Source: Micrococcales bacterium (GTDB taxonomy: Bacteria > Actinomycetota > Actinomycetes > S36-B12 > UBA10799). Taken from it: 64,000 bases of DNA. The translations under genes were made by a program, and so were the position numbers. The notes below the pieces were generated by a model. It ran no database searches and was not told where the DNA came from. It saw only the letters and a program-made list of their open reading frames with translations. The DNA lies in the NCBI GenBank assembly GCA_016703125.1, contig JADJCR010000002.1:310001-374000 (forward strand). The letters run 5' to 3'. Position 1 is the stretch's first letter, and every line of letters starts with the position of its first letter. Shown one piece after another: positions 41,161 to 49,619 of the stretch.

Positions 41161-42611
41161 GCCTGCTGCTGCCACCACAGCAGCAACTCAGCGGTCGCCT
41201 CGGCCTCGGTCATCGGCCCGCGCTCCAGCCGCATCTCGAGCAGGTGGTTGTACGCCTGCCCGACCTGCCGGCCGGGACCGATCCCCAGGATCTGCATGAT
41301 CTGGTTGCCGTCCAGGTCCGGTCGAACAGCGGCCAGCTCCTCGGCCTCGGCGAGCACCGCGATGCGCTGCTCCAGGTGGTCGTAGGTGCGCTGCAGGGCC
41401 GCGGCCTTGCGCTTGTTGCGCGTCGTCGAATCCGCGCGCGTCAGTTTGTGCAGCCGGAGCAACTGGTCGCCGGCGTCGCGGGCGTAGCGCCGCACCGCCG
41501 CATCGGTCCACTCCCCGCCGCCGTAACCGTGGAATCGTAAGTGCAGGGCCACCAGAGCGCAGACCTGGTCGATGGTGCGGGTGTCGAAACGCAGGGCCTG
41601 CATGCGCTTGCGGGTGATCTTCGCGCCGACCACCTCGTGGTGGTGGAACGAGACCCCCCCGCCGGGCTCGTGCCGGCGGGTGCGCGGCTTGCCGACATCG
41701 TGCATGAGCGCGGCGAACCGCAGAACGAAGTCAGGTTCCACCGCAGGCTCGTGCGCGGTCTCCAGGGCGACGGCCTGGTCGAGGACGGTGAGCGTGTGCT
41801 CGTAGACGTCCTTGTGCCGGTGGTGCTCGTCGATCTCGAGGCTCAGCGCCGGCAGTTCGGGCAGGAACCTGTGGCACAACCGGGTGTCCACCAGCAACTG
41901 CAGTCCTGTGCGCGGCTGCGGCGACAGGATGAGTTTGACCAACTCGTCACGGATGCGTTCGGCGCTGACCACGTCGATGCGTTCGGCCATGTCGGCCATC
42001 GCCTCCACTGCCTCGGGATCGACCCTCATGCCCAGCTGGGAGGCGAACCGGGCCGCGCGCAACATCCGCAGCGGGTCGTCGGAGAAGGAGTCCTGCGGCG
42101 ACCCGGGGGTGCGCAGACGCTTGCGTGCGAGGTCCAACAACCCGTCAAACGGATCGATGAAGGCGCTGTCCGACAGTCGCAGTGCCATGGCGTTGACGGT
42201 GAAGTCGCGGCGGCCCAGATCCGACAGCAGGTCCGCGGTGTACTCGACCTGCGGCTTGCGCGAGTCCGCCTCGTACCGGTCCGCCCGGTAGGTGGTGAAC
42301 TCGAGTTGCAGGTCCCCGCGCTGCGCGCCGACCGTGCCGAAGCGCGCCCCCACGTCCCACACCGCGTCCGCCCATCCGGACAGCAGCGCCAGCATCTGCT
42401 CGGGGCGGGCATCAGTGGCGAAGTCGAAGTCGACGATCGGGCGCCCGAGGATGGCGTCCCGGACCGAGCCGCCCACCAGTTCCACGTCCATGCCCGCCGC
42501 CGCGAACCGGTCCCTGAGGTCGCCGAGCACCGGGTGCTCGGCCAGCAGTCGCGCCACGGCGGCGTCACGCGCCGCGTGCAGCGCCTGCAGGGGAGGAACG
42601 GGCCGGGTCAC
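41157..42611 (-). CDS. pcnA: CCA tRNA nucleotidyltransferase
   Basis: 484-residue class II nucleotidyltransferase that builds or repairs the 3'-CCA of tRNA. The catalytic LVGGSVRDAILGRPIVDFDFAT motif (G-S and DxD) is near residues 45-65, RRDFTVNAMA and DPLRMLRAARFASQLG follow, and the HD domain includes FAALMHDVGKPRTR with HHHEVVGA. GTG at 42611 follows a TACCCT -10 (42623-42618) by 6 nt, indicating leaderless translation; a longer upstream reading is antisense to the NUDIX gene and was rejected. This is the Rv3907c position, divergent from NUDIX. Confidence 0.93.
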   Translation of the reverse strand: MTRPVPPLQALHAARDAAVARLLAEHPVLGDLRDRFAAAGMDVELVGGSVRDAILGRPIVDFDFATDARPEQMLALLSGWADAVWDVGARFGTVGAQRGDLQLEFTTYRADRYEADSRKPQVEYTADLLSDLGRRDFTVNAMALRLSDSAFIDPFDGLLDLARKRLRTPGSPQDSFSDDPLRMLRAARFASQLGMRVDPEAVEAMADMAERIDVVSAERIRDELVKLILSPQPRTGLQLLVDTRLCHRFLPELPALSLEIDEHHRHKDVYEHTLTVLDQAVALETAHEPAVEPDFVLRFAALMHDVGKPRTRRHEPGGGVSFHHHEVVGAKITRKRMQALRFDTRTIDQVCALVALHLRFHGYGGGEWTDAAVRRYARDAGDQLLRLHKLTRADSTTRNKRKAAALQRTYDHLEQRIAVLAEAEELAAVRPDLDGNQIMQILGIGPGRQVGQAYNHLLEMRLERGPMTEAEATAELLLWWQQQA

Positions 42612-42719
42612 CCTTGCAGGGTATTCGCCCCGCAGCGCCCACCCGGCCGGACGGTCGTCGCTGCGCCGCGCACCGTGCTTGCCACCCCCGATCCGCCGAT
42701 TGCGCCTATCCTTGCCACC

Positions 42720-43202
42720 ATGCCCCACCCGTCTCCCTCGCGGTTCAAACTGCGGTACGTGACGCGGTCGCGGTCGACGGTTGACGAGACCAGTGCCGGG
42801 GGCCTGGTCCTGCGCCGCACCGAGGACAGGGTGGAGGCGGCGCTGATCGCCCGGTACGACCGCCGGCACCGCTTGGTGTGGTCGCTTCCCAAGGGTCACG
42901 TCGAGGACGGCGAGACGGTGGAGCAGGCCGCTCTGCGGGAAGTCTTCGAGGAGACCGGGCTGACCGCGCAGATCATCGCGCCGCTGGGCATCATCGACTT
43001 CTGGTTCGCCGTGGAGGACCGGCGGATCCACAAGACCGTCCACCATTTCGTCATGCGGTACGAGTCCGGGGAGATCAACGACGAGGACATCGAGGTGGTG
43101 GACGTCGCCTGGGTCGCCTTCGACGAGGTGTCGTCGCGGCTGGCGTACCGGGACGAGCGGCGCCTCGTGGCCAAGGCCCGCGGGATGCTCGGCGAGATCT
43201 AG
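42720..43202 (+). CDS. NUDIX hydrolase (MutT4-like)
   Basis: 160-residue pyrophosphohydrolase. The full Nudix box G-x5-E-x7-REUxEExGU is present in GHVEDGETVEQAALREVFEETGL. Position opposite pcnA is that of mycobacterial mutT4 (Rv3908), though the N-terminal extension is short. TATCCT (42707-42712) and the ATG 7 nt later imply a leaderless transcript. Its stop overlaps the DUF6049 start by one base, so they are coupled. Substrate could be an oxidised nucleotide or a dinucleoside polyphosphate. Confidence 0.9.
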   Translation: MPHPSPSRFKLRYVTRSRSTVDETSAGGLVLRRTEDRVEAALIARYDRRHRLVWSLPKGHVEDGETVEQAALREVFEETGLTAQIIAPLGIIDFWFAVEDRRIHKTVHHFVMRYESGEINDEDIEVVDVAWVAFDEVSSRLAYRDERRLVAKARGMLGEI

Positions 43203-45223
43203 TGGCCCGGCTTCTCGCCCTCCTGCTCAGCCTGCTGCTCCTGTCCGGTGCCGGGGCCCCGGCGTCGGCAACCGCCCGGCAGGTCGACACCGACACCGTG
43301 ACGATCAGCGTGGCGCGGATGACGCCGCTCGATCCGCAGCCGGGGAAGACCTTGCGCATGAGCGGGCGCATGCGCAACCGATCCGACGCACCGGTGACGG
43401 ACATCCAGGTGCGGCTGCTGCTGTCCAGCACCCCCTTGGCCACGCGATCGGAGATCACCACGGTGGTCGACGGCGCCACCGACCGCGACGGTCCGCCCAC
43501 GCTGGCGGTCAGCGAGCCGATCGCGAGCCTGGCTCCGCGCACGGGTGCCGGCTGGTCGGTGGAACTTCCTCTGGACTCCCTGCCCCTCGGCTCACCCGGG
43601 GTCTACGTCGTCGGGCTCGAGGTGATCGGCACCGGCACCGACGGTCTGGCCCAGCGCCTGGGCCTGACCCGCAGTTTCCTGCCCTGGTACCCCGAGGGCA
43701 CGGTCCAGCCGACCCGGCTGGCGTGGCTGTGGCCCGTCACCGCCGCCCCGGACCGGGCCCTGAACGAGGTCCAACTCAGTGAGCGCACGGCTGCGGAGAT
43801 GGCCACCGGCGGGCGACTGGAGCGCATCGTCGCGGGGGCCGGCGACACCCGCATCACCTGGGTGTTCGACCCGTGCGTGCTGCAGACGGCCGAGGGCATG
43901 GTCGACGGGTACCAGGTCACCGGCGAGCCGGGGCCCGTCGCCGGTGCAGGCGGTCCGGCCGCGACGCAGTGGCTGGCCGCCGTGCGCCAGGCCGCCAGCA
44001 CCCAGTCGGCGGTCGCGACCGCCTACGCGCTGCCCGATGCGACCGCACTGCAACGTGCCGAGATGGATGAGACCGTCGTGGCGGCGACCGAACGCGCCGC
44101 CGCCGACGTCTCTGCGGAGGTCCGCACCACCGTCGACGAGGTGCTCGCGTGGCCCACCGGCGGCGTCACCACGCCGGGCGCCATGCGACTGTTCCGCGAC
44201 GGTGGGGCCACCGGGATCCTGCTGTCCGACGCATCCTTGCCGGCCAACCCCGGGCTCACCTACACCCCGGACGGGTTCACCACCTGGGGTGGGTTGCCGG
44301 TCACGCTGGCCGACTCCGGGCTGTCAGCGGCGCTGGCCATGCCCCAGACCACCGGGCCCGAGGCCCTGCTGGCCCGCCAGCGGTTCCTGGCGGAGTTGGG
44401 GATGATCGCCGGCGAACTGCCCGACGACCCGCGCGCAGTCGTTGCGTCCGCCGATCCACTGTGGAGTCCGCGCACAGCGTTCCTGCGCCAGACGCTGCGG
44501 GCGCTCGACCAGGTCTCCTACGCCCGCCTCGTGACGCTGGCGTCGGCGCGGCGGCAGGCGTCCGAGGTGCCCCGGACCCGAATTCCCTACGGACCCCTGC
44601 AACGCAGCGCGGAACTCTCGCGGGAGTACCTGGCCGCACTCGCCGGCCAGCAGAGGTCCGCCCGCCGGTTCGAGGCGATCCTGTCCGAACCGACCGACCT
44701 GGGCTACGAACAAGGGGTGATGCGCCAGGCCGCAGGCGCCTGGCGGACCGATGAGCAGGGCGGCATCGCGCTGCAGCGCACGGTCTCCGCGCAACTCGAC
44801 GTCCTGACCTCCGATGTACGTGTGGCGACCACGGGAACGTTCACGCTGCCCGGGGACACCGGGCGGATCCCTGTGACGGTGGCCAACGACCTCGACCAGG
44901 ACGTCACCGTGGGCATCCGCCTGGAGACCACCGAGCAGGCGCGCCTGCAGTCCGCGGCCATCGAGCCGTTCGAGGTCGAGGCCGGGCGCAAGGTCAGCCT
45001 CGAGGTGGAGGCCAAGGTCATCGGGTCGGGAACCTTGCCTGTGCGCATCCAACTGACCACGCCCAGCGGGCGGCGCTACGGGGAGCCGGTCACGGTGCAG
45101 GTGCGGACTACCGCCTACTCCCGGGCTGCTGCCTACGTCGTCTCGGGCGCCTTCGTCATCCTGGCCTTCCTGCTGGGGATGAACTTCGTGCGCCGGAGCA
45201 AGGCCCGGGCGGACCACACGTGA
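43202..45223 (+). CDS. DUF6049 secreted/membrane-anchored protein (Rv3909-like)
   Basis: 673-residue exported protein. The N-terminal signal (LLALLLSLLLLSGAGAPASA) is followed by beta-rich modules, then a long mixed central region and a late Ig-like domain with VTVANDLDQDVTVGIRLE. A C-terminal membrane helix (AAYVVSGAFVILAFLLGMNFV) and a basic tail anchor it. It lies directly upstream of murJ, overlapping it by 4 nt, as in mycobacteria. A cell-envelope role with MurJ is inferred from that conservation; no catalytic residues are evident. Confidence 0.85.
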   Translation: MARLLALLLSLLLLSGAGAPASATARQVDTDTVTISVARMTPLDPQPGKTLRMSGRMRNRSDAPVTDIQVRLLLSSTPLATRSEITTVVDGATDRDGPPTLAVSEPIASLAPRTGAGWSVELPLDSLPLGSPGVYVVGLEVIGTGTDGLAQRLGLTRSFLPWYPEGTVQPTRLAWLWPVTAAPDRALNEVQLSERTAAEMATGGRLERIVAGAGDTRITWVFDPCVLQTAEGMVDGYQVTGEPGPVAGAGGPAATQWLAAVRQAASTQSAVATAYALPDATALQRAEMDETVVAATERAAADVSAEVRTTVDEVLAWPTGGVTTPGAMRLFRDGGATGILLSDASLPANPGLTYTPDGFTTWGGLPVTLADSGLSAALAMPQTTGPEALLARQRFLAELGMIAGELPDDPRAVVASADPLWSPRTAFLRQTLRALDQVSYARLVTLASARRQASEVPRTRIPYGPLQRSAELSREYLAALAGQQRSARRFEAILSEPTDLGYEQGVMRQAAGAWRTDEQGGIALQRTVSAQLDVLTSDVRVATTGTFTLPGDTGRIPVTVANDLDQDVTVGIRLETTEQARLQSAAIEPFEVEAGRKVSLEVEAKVIGSGTLPVRIQLTTPSGRRYGEPVTVQVRTTAYSRAAAYVVSGAFVILAFLLGMNFVRRSKARADHT

Positions 45224-46902
45224 GCACCGAACGGGCGGGGGTACTGCGATCCAGCGCGCTGATGGCGGCCGGGACGATCACGTCCCGGGCCACCGGGCTG
45301 GTGCGCGACATGGCGCTGGTGGCCGCGATCGGGTTCGGCACCCTGGCCGATACCTACAGCCTGGGCAACTCCCTGCCCAACATCATCTACATCCTGGTAG
45401 CCGGGGGCGCGCTCAACGCCGTGTTCATCCCGCAGTTGGTCCGGCACATGCAGAACGACCCGGACGGGGGCCACGGGTTCGCCAACCGGCTGCTGCGGGT
45501 GGTCGCCCTCATCACGTTCACGTTGACCGTGGTGGCTGTGCTGGCCGCCCCCTGGATCGTGCACCTGTACGCCACCAGCGAGTACTCGGCACGTGAGTTC
45601 GACCTCGCGGTGGCGTTCGCGCGCTTGTGCCTGCCCCAGATCGTCTTCTACGGGCTGTACACGATGTTCAGCCAGGTCCTCAACGCCCGCGGCCACTTCG
45701 GCTCGCCGATGTTCGCGCCCATCGTCAACAACGTGGTGGTCATCGCGGCCTGCCTGGCGTTCCTGCGGGTGGCCGGTGACCAGGTGGACGTGGACACGAT
45801 CACCGACGGCGAGGTGGCCTGGCTGGGGATCATGACCACTGTCGGCGTGGTGCTGCAGGCCCTGGTCCTGGTCCCCGTGCTGCTGCGGTCCGGCTTCCGC
45901 TTCGCCTACGTCAAGGGTCTGCGCGGGTTCGGCCTCGGTCACACCGGCAAACTGGCGATCTGGACGATCGGGCTGGTCCTGGTCAACCAGCTCGGCTTCC
46001 TGGTCGTCACCCGGTTGGCCACCCTGGCCAACGTCCTGGCCTCGCGGGCCGACGTGGTGGCGCAGGGGCTGACGACCTACCAGAAGGCGTACCTGATCTT
46101 CATGCTGCCGCACTCGGTCGTCACGATCTCGATCATGACGGCGCTGCTGCCGCGCATGAGCCGGGCCGCCGCCTCCCAGGACTTGGCCAAGGTGGGGGCG
46201 TTCGTCTCCGACGGCATGCGCCTGGTGGCCGTGCTGATCGTCCCCGCAGCGGTCAGCCTGTTCGTGGCCGGCCCCATGATCGCCACGGTGATCTTCGGTT
46301 TCGGGGCCGGTGCCGGGGAGTCGTCCACCTACGCAGGCCTGGTGGTCATGGCGTTCGCGTTGGGCCTGCTGCCGTTCTCGCTGTTCTACGTGCTGCTGCG
46401 CGGCTGGTACTCATTGGAGGACACGCGGACCCCCTTCTTGCTCACCGTGGTCTACAACGTGCTCATGGTGGGGCTGTCCCTGCCGCTGTTCTACGCCGCT
46501 TCCGTGGAGTTCAAGGTGACCGCCCTGGCCCTCGGGTACGCCTTGGCGTACTGGTTCACCCTGGCCCTCGCGTGGTGGGTCCTCGCCCGGCGCCTGGGCC
46601 ATCTGCAGGGGCGGCAGACGGCCTGGGTCCTCGCCCGCCTGATGGTGGCCGGAGTGGTCGCAGCCGCGGCTGGGTTCGCCGTCACAGCGGGCATGACCGC
46701 GCTTGCGGCGGCGGGCGACGACGACATCCCGCTGGGCTTCGCGGGCATGCCCGGGTGGGCCCTGGCCACCGCGGTGGTCACCACCTTCGCTGCGATCGCG
46801 GTCTACATCGTCCTGGCCTGGGCACTGCGCGTGCGCGAGATCGCCGACGCCTGGGCGATGGTGCGCGCGAAACTGCCGCTGCCCGTGCGCAAGGCCGGCT
46901 GA
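45220..46902 (+). CDS. murJ: Lipid II flippase MurJ (MviN)
   Basis: 560-residue membrane protein of the MOP superfamily with 14 helices that flips lipid II across the membrane. The N-terminus LRSSALMAAGTITSRATGLVRDM and the TYSLGNSLPNIIYILVAGGALNAVFIPQL segment are characteristic. Unlike mycobacterial MviN it has no C-terminal pseudokinase fused; that domain is a separate gene 56 nt downstream. GTG start overlaps DUF6049. Confidence 0.95.
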   Translation: MSTERAGVLRSSALMAAGTITSRATGLVRDMALVAAIGFGTLADTYSLGNSLPNIIYILVAGGALNAVFIPQLVRHMQNDPDGGHGFANRLLRVVALITFTLTVVAVLAAPWIVHLYATSEYSAREFDLAVAFARLCLPQIVFYGLYTMFSQVLNARGHFGSPMFAPIVNNVVVIAACLAFLRVAGDQVDVDTITDGEVAWLGIMTTVGVVLQALVLVPVLLRSGFRFAYVKGLRGFGLGHTGKLAIWTIGLVLVNQLGFLVVTRLATLANVLASRADVVAQGLTTYQKAYLIFMLPHSVVTISIMTALLPRMSRAAASQDLAKVGAFVSDGMRLVAVLIVPAAVSLFVAGPMIATVIFGFGAGAGESSTYAGLVVMAFALGLLPFSLFYVLLRGWYSLEDTRTPFLLTVVYNVLMVGLSLPLFYAASVEFKVTALALGYALAYWFTLALAWWVLARRLGHLQGRQTAWVLARLMVAGVVAAAAGFAVTAGMTALAAAGDDDIPLGFAGMPGWALATAVVTTFAAIAVYIVLAWALRVREIADAWAMVRAKLPLPVRKAG

Positions 46903-46958
46903 GCCGGCACCCCGGCAGGTACCCTGCCGGCCGATCCCCCTGCCCTACTCTGTGGAGT

Positions 46959-48332
46959 GTGACCGAGGGTGCTTCGAGGCCGTGGCGGGAGCGCTACGAA
47001 CTTCTGGACCTCGTGTCCCGCACGCCGGTGTCCGCGCTGTGGCGGGCCTACGACAACCGCCTGCGTCGCACGGTCGGACTGCGCATCGTGGACGCCTCGG
47101 TCCCACGCCTTCCCGAGGTGCAGCAAGCCGCGATCGCCGCGGCCCACATCACCGACCGCAGATTCGTCAACGTCCTGGACGTCGTGGGTCCCGAGCCCGA
47201 CCGGGAACTGGTCATCATCTGTGAATGGATCCCGGCCATCGCCCTGCCGGAGTTCCTGCAGGAGCCGATGACTGCGCACGGGGCCGCCACCACGGTGGCC
47301 CAGGCGGCCCGGGCCATCGCCTCGGCACACGCACAGGGCGTCAGCCACGGCCGGCTGCGGCCCCGTTCCCTGATGCTGCTGCCCGACGGCTCGGTGCGGG
47401 TCCGCGGACTCGGACTCGACGCCGGTCTGCACGGTCCGGACCCCGACCTCGAACCGGTCGCCGCGGACATCCACGGTCTGGGATCGCTGCTCTACTGCTG
47501 CCTCACGGGACGCTGGCCGTTCGAGGCCGAGACCGGCTTGCCCGTGGCACCGCAGCAGGACGGCGCGCCCGTGCCCCCGCAACGCTTCATCGCCAACGTG
47601 CCCGCCGGCCTGTGGCAGGTCATCGAGCGCTGCTGGAACGGGGAGTACAGCAGTGCCGCCGACGTGGCCGCCGACATGCGCAACGAGGCATCCGACCTGT
47701 GGCAGCCGCCGCACGCGCCGGTGTTCGGCCGCCGCCGGACCCGGGTGCTGGGGACCGCAGTCGTGGCCGTGCTGGGCGGCGGGGCGGTGGTCATGGGCCT
47801 TGCCGACGCCGCCAACCGGTCCGGTGACCCGGTCACCGCCCAGCCGCGGGCGCAGGGCCTGGCCACGCTGGTTCCGGCGACGTCGCCGGATGAGCACCGG
47901 CTGCCCATCGTCAAGGTGGACGACTACGACCCGTACGGAGTCGACGGCGAGAACGGATCCGCGGTGCGGTTCGCCATCGATCGCGACCCCATCACCGCCT
48001 GGACCACCGTCGTGTACTACGACCCCTACCTGGGCGGCAAACCCGGCGTCGGCATGACCGTCGATCTCGGGGCACCCCGCCAGATCACCTCCGTGGACCT
48101 CAAACTCGTCGGGGCCAACAGCGACGTCGAGGTGCTGCTGGGGAACAAGCGGTTCGCCGAACCCGCCAGGTACCGCACGTTCGCGCGGGTGTCCGGGGCC
48201 GGAACCCGGATCCTTCTGCGTTCGCCGCGGCCCATGTCCGGCCGCTACGTCGTGGTCTGGTTCACCCGGTTGCCCTGGATCGACGGCGACTACCGCGGCG
48301 GCGTGCGGTCCATCGTCGTGCGCAGCGGGTGA
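46959..48332 (+). CDS. Pseudokinase with membrane helix and discoidin-like domain (MviN-associated)
   Basis: 457-residue protein. An N-terminal kinase-like domain (to about 250) lacks the catalytic set: the ATP lysine position is R (VGLRIVD), the HRD region reads HGRLRPRSL and DFG is replaced by GLGLD. A membrane helix (about 265-287, VLGTAVVAVLGGGAVVMGLA) leads to an extracytoplasmic discoidin/F5-8C-like domain (AIDRDPITAWTTVVYYDPY; VDLGAPRQITSVDLKLV). In M. tuberculosis the same modules are fused to MurJ and recruit FhaA when phosphorylated. TACTCT (46946-46951) 7 nt before the GTG suggests a separate leaderless transcript. Confidence 0.85.
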   Translation: MTEGASRPWRERYELLDLVSRTPVSALWRAYDNRLRRTVGLRIVDASVPRLPEVQQAAIAAAHITDRRFVNVLDVVGPEPDRELVIICEWIPAIALPEFLQEPMTAHGAATTVAQAARAIASAHAQGVSHGRLRPRSLMLLPDGSVRVRGLGLDAGLHGPDPDLEPVAADIHGLGSLLYCCLTGRWPFEAETGLPVAPQQDGAPVPPQRFIANVPAGLWQVIERCWNGEYSSAADVAADMRNEASDLWQPPHAPVFGRRRTRVLGTAVVAVLGGGAVVMGLADAANRSGDPVTAQPRAQGLATLVPATSPDEHRLPIVKVDDYDPYGVDGENGSAVRFAIDRDPITAWTTVVYYDPYLGGKPGVGMTVDLGAPRQITSVDLKLVGANSDVEVLLGNKRFAEPARYRTFARVSGAGTRILLRSPRPMSGRYVVVWFTRLPWIDGDYRGGVRSIVVRSG

Positions 48333-48336
48333 CCCC

Positions 48337-48933
48337 ATGATCAGCGACGAGTACTCCGACGCCGAACTGCTGCAGGCCCATGTGGATGGTGACCCGCACG
48401 CCTTCGGTGTGCTGTTCAGCCGCCACCGGGACCGGCTGTGGGCGGTGGCGCTGCGCACCGCCGGGGGGCCCGACGACGCCGCGGATGCCCTGCAGGACGC
48501 CATGGTCGCGGCGTTCCGGCGGGCCGCCTCCTTCCGCGGCGAGGCGGCCGTGACCACCTGGCTGCACCGGATCGTCGTCAACGCCTGCCTGGACCAGCAC
48601 CGCCGGCGGCGCAACAAACCGACCACCACGTGGATCGAGTCGCTCCACGAGACCGCGCACACAGGCGACGACATGGCCAACCGCGAGTTGCAGATCGAAC
48701 TGGAGAAGGCGCTGTCCTCGCTGCCCGACGACCAGCGGGCGGCCATTGTGCTGGTGGACGTCGAGGGTTACGGGGTGGACGAAACGGCCGTGATCCTGGG
48801 ATGCCCGCCCGGCACCGTGAAGAGCCGCTGCTCGCGCGGGCGGGCGAAGCTGGCCAAACAGCTCAGCGCGGTCCGGAACCCCGATGGGCAGGCCGGCGTC
48901 CTACCCGAGAAGCAGGGAGGTGGCGGGACATGA
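48337..48933 (+). CDS. sigM: RNA polymerase ECF sigma factor SigM
   Basis: 198-residue ECF sigma factor. Region 2 is at about 22-95 (FGVLFSRHRDRLWAVALRTAGGPDDAADALQDAM, then SFRGEAAVTTWLHRIVVNACLD) and region 4 at about 125-180 (SLPDDQRAAIVLVDVEGYGVDETAVILGCPPGTVKSRCSRGRAKL). It is followed by its presumed anti-sigma gene by ATGA overlap. In mycobacteria this is Rv3911. Its regulon is not visible here, although the trxBA promoter downstream fits SigR/SigH instead. Confidence 0.93.
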   Translation: MISDEYSDAELLQAHVDGDPHAFGVLFSRHRDRLWAVALRTAGGPDDAADALQDAMVAAFRRAASFRGEAAVTTWLHRIVVNACLDQHRRRRNKPTTTWIESLHETAHTGDDMANRELQIELEKALSSLPDDQRAAIVLVDVEGYGVDETAVILGCPPGTVKSRCSRGRAKLAKQLSAVRNPDGQAGVLPEKQGGGGT

Positions 48934-49544
48934 CCGGCGAGGACGAGGTGCGCGCGCGCCTTTCCGCCCTGCCCGAGCCCCCGATCCCCGACGAGGTGGC
49001 CTCGGCCATCACCGCACGCCTCGCCGACGAGGTCCGTCTTCGCAGCACCGGCGGCGATCCCGGCCCAGCGACCGTGGTGCCCTTCACAGCCCGGCACCGG
49101 CGCCGGCTCAGCGGACTGCTGGTGGCCGCGGCGGCTGCCGGCATCGCGATGCTGCTTGCCTGGACCATCGCACCAGCGGGACAACCGGGCACCGACGGCC
49201 CCCCAGTGATCCGGGCCGGGGCCATCTACGAGCCCGCGGACTTCGCAGACCAGCTGCGGCAGCGATTCCTGAACGCGCCCGCCGCCAGCGCCCCCACGCA
49301 CACGTTCGCCGACTCCAGCGCAGGCATCGTCTCCTGTGCAGACGCAGTGGACGCCTACGGCCGGGTTCTGGCGGTGGACACCGGCTCGTACGACGATCGC
49401 GCCGCCGTGGTGATCGTCACCTCCTACCCCGCGGACACGAAGTACGAGGAGATCTGGGTGGTCTCCCCGGTCTGCGGATCGTCGGACGCCGTAGTCATCC
49501 GGCATATGGTCTATGACGTGGACGCCTCCACGGCTACCCTCTAG
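48930..49544 (+). CDS. Probable membrane anti-sigma factor of SigM
   Basis: 204-residue protein. A charged N-terminal cytoplasmic part (about 55 residues) precedes one membrane helix (SGLLVAAAAAGIAMLLAWTIAP) and an extracytoplasmic Ala/Gly-rich domain with a conserved-looking IVSCADAV...SYDDRAAVVIVTSYPAD region and two cysteines. No HxxxCxxC zinc motif is seen, so it is not a zinc anti-sigma factor. Overlap with sigM by ATGA and the Rv3912 position support anti-SigM function. Confidence 0.8.
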   Translation: MTGEDEVRARLSALPEPPIPDEVASAITARLADEVRLRSTGGDPGPATVVPFTARHRRRLSGLLVAAAAAGIAMLLAWTIAPAGQPGTDGPPVIRAGAIYEPADFADQLRQRFLNAPAASAPTHTFADSSAGIVSCADAVDAYGRVLAVDTGSYDDRAAVVIVTSYPADTKYEEIWVVSPVCGSSDAVVIRHMVYDVDASTATL

Positions 49545-49556
49545 AGGGGCCGGCCG

Positions 49557-49601
49557 CCTGGTGGGAATACCCGCCCGGAGTATCTGGTTGTGCCCACCAG
49601 G
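49557..49601. repeat. 9-bp inverted repeat flanking the trxB promoter
   Basis: CCTGGTGGG (49557-49565) and CCCACCAGG (49593-49601) are perfect inverted arms enclosing the trxB promoter. It could be an operator or an accidental hairpin. Confidence 0.35.
49564..49589 (+). promoter_or_regulatory. SigR/SigH-type promoter of trxBA
   Basis: GGAAT (49564-49568), an 18-nt spacer, then GTT (49587-49589) fits the GGAAT-N18-GTT consensus of thiol-oxidative-stress ECF sigma factors SigR/SigH. It lies 31 nt upstream of the trxB GTG. Thioredoxin-system control by such factors is well established in actinobacteria. Confidence 0.7.
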
Positions 49602-49619
49602 AAGCAAGGAGAATCACCA

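Noticed and set aside
42612..43046. N-terminal extension of the CCA transferase by 145 codons
   Set aside because: It is antisense to the NUDIX gene and its promoter and has no family similarity; the GTG at 42611 starts the conserved region.
46903..46958. Frameshift joining murJ to the pseudokinase as one MviN protein
   Set aside because: MurJ ends with a normal stop after its last helix, and a -10 and GTG precede the pseudokinase; no homologous linker is seen in any frame of the gap.
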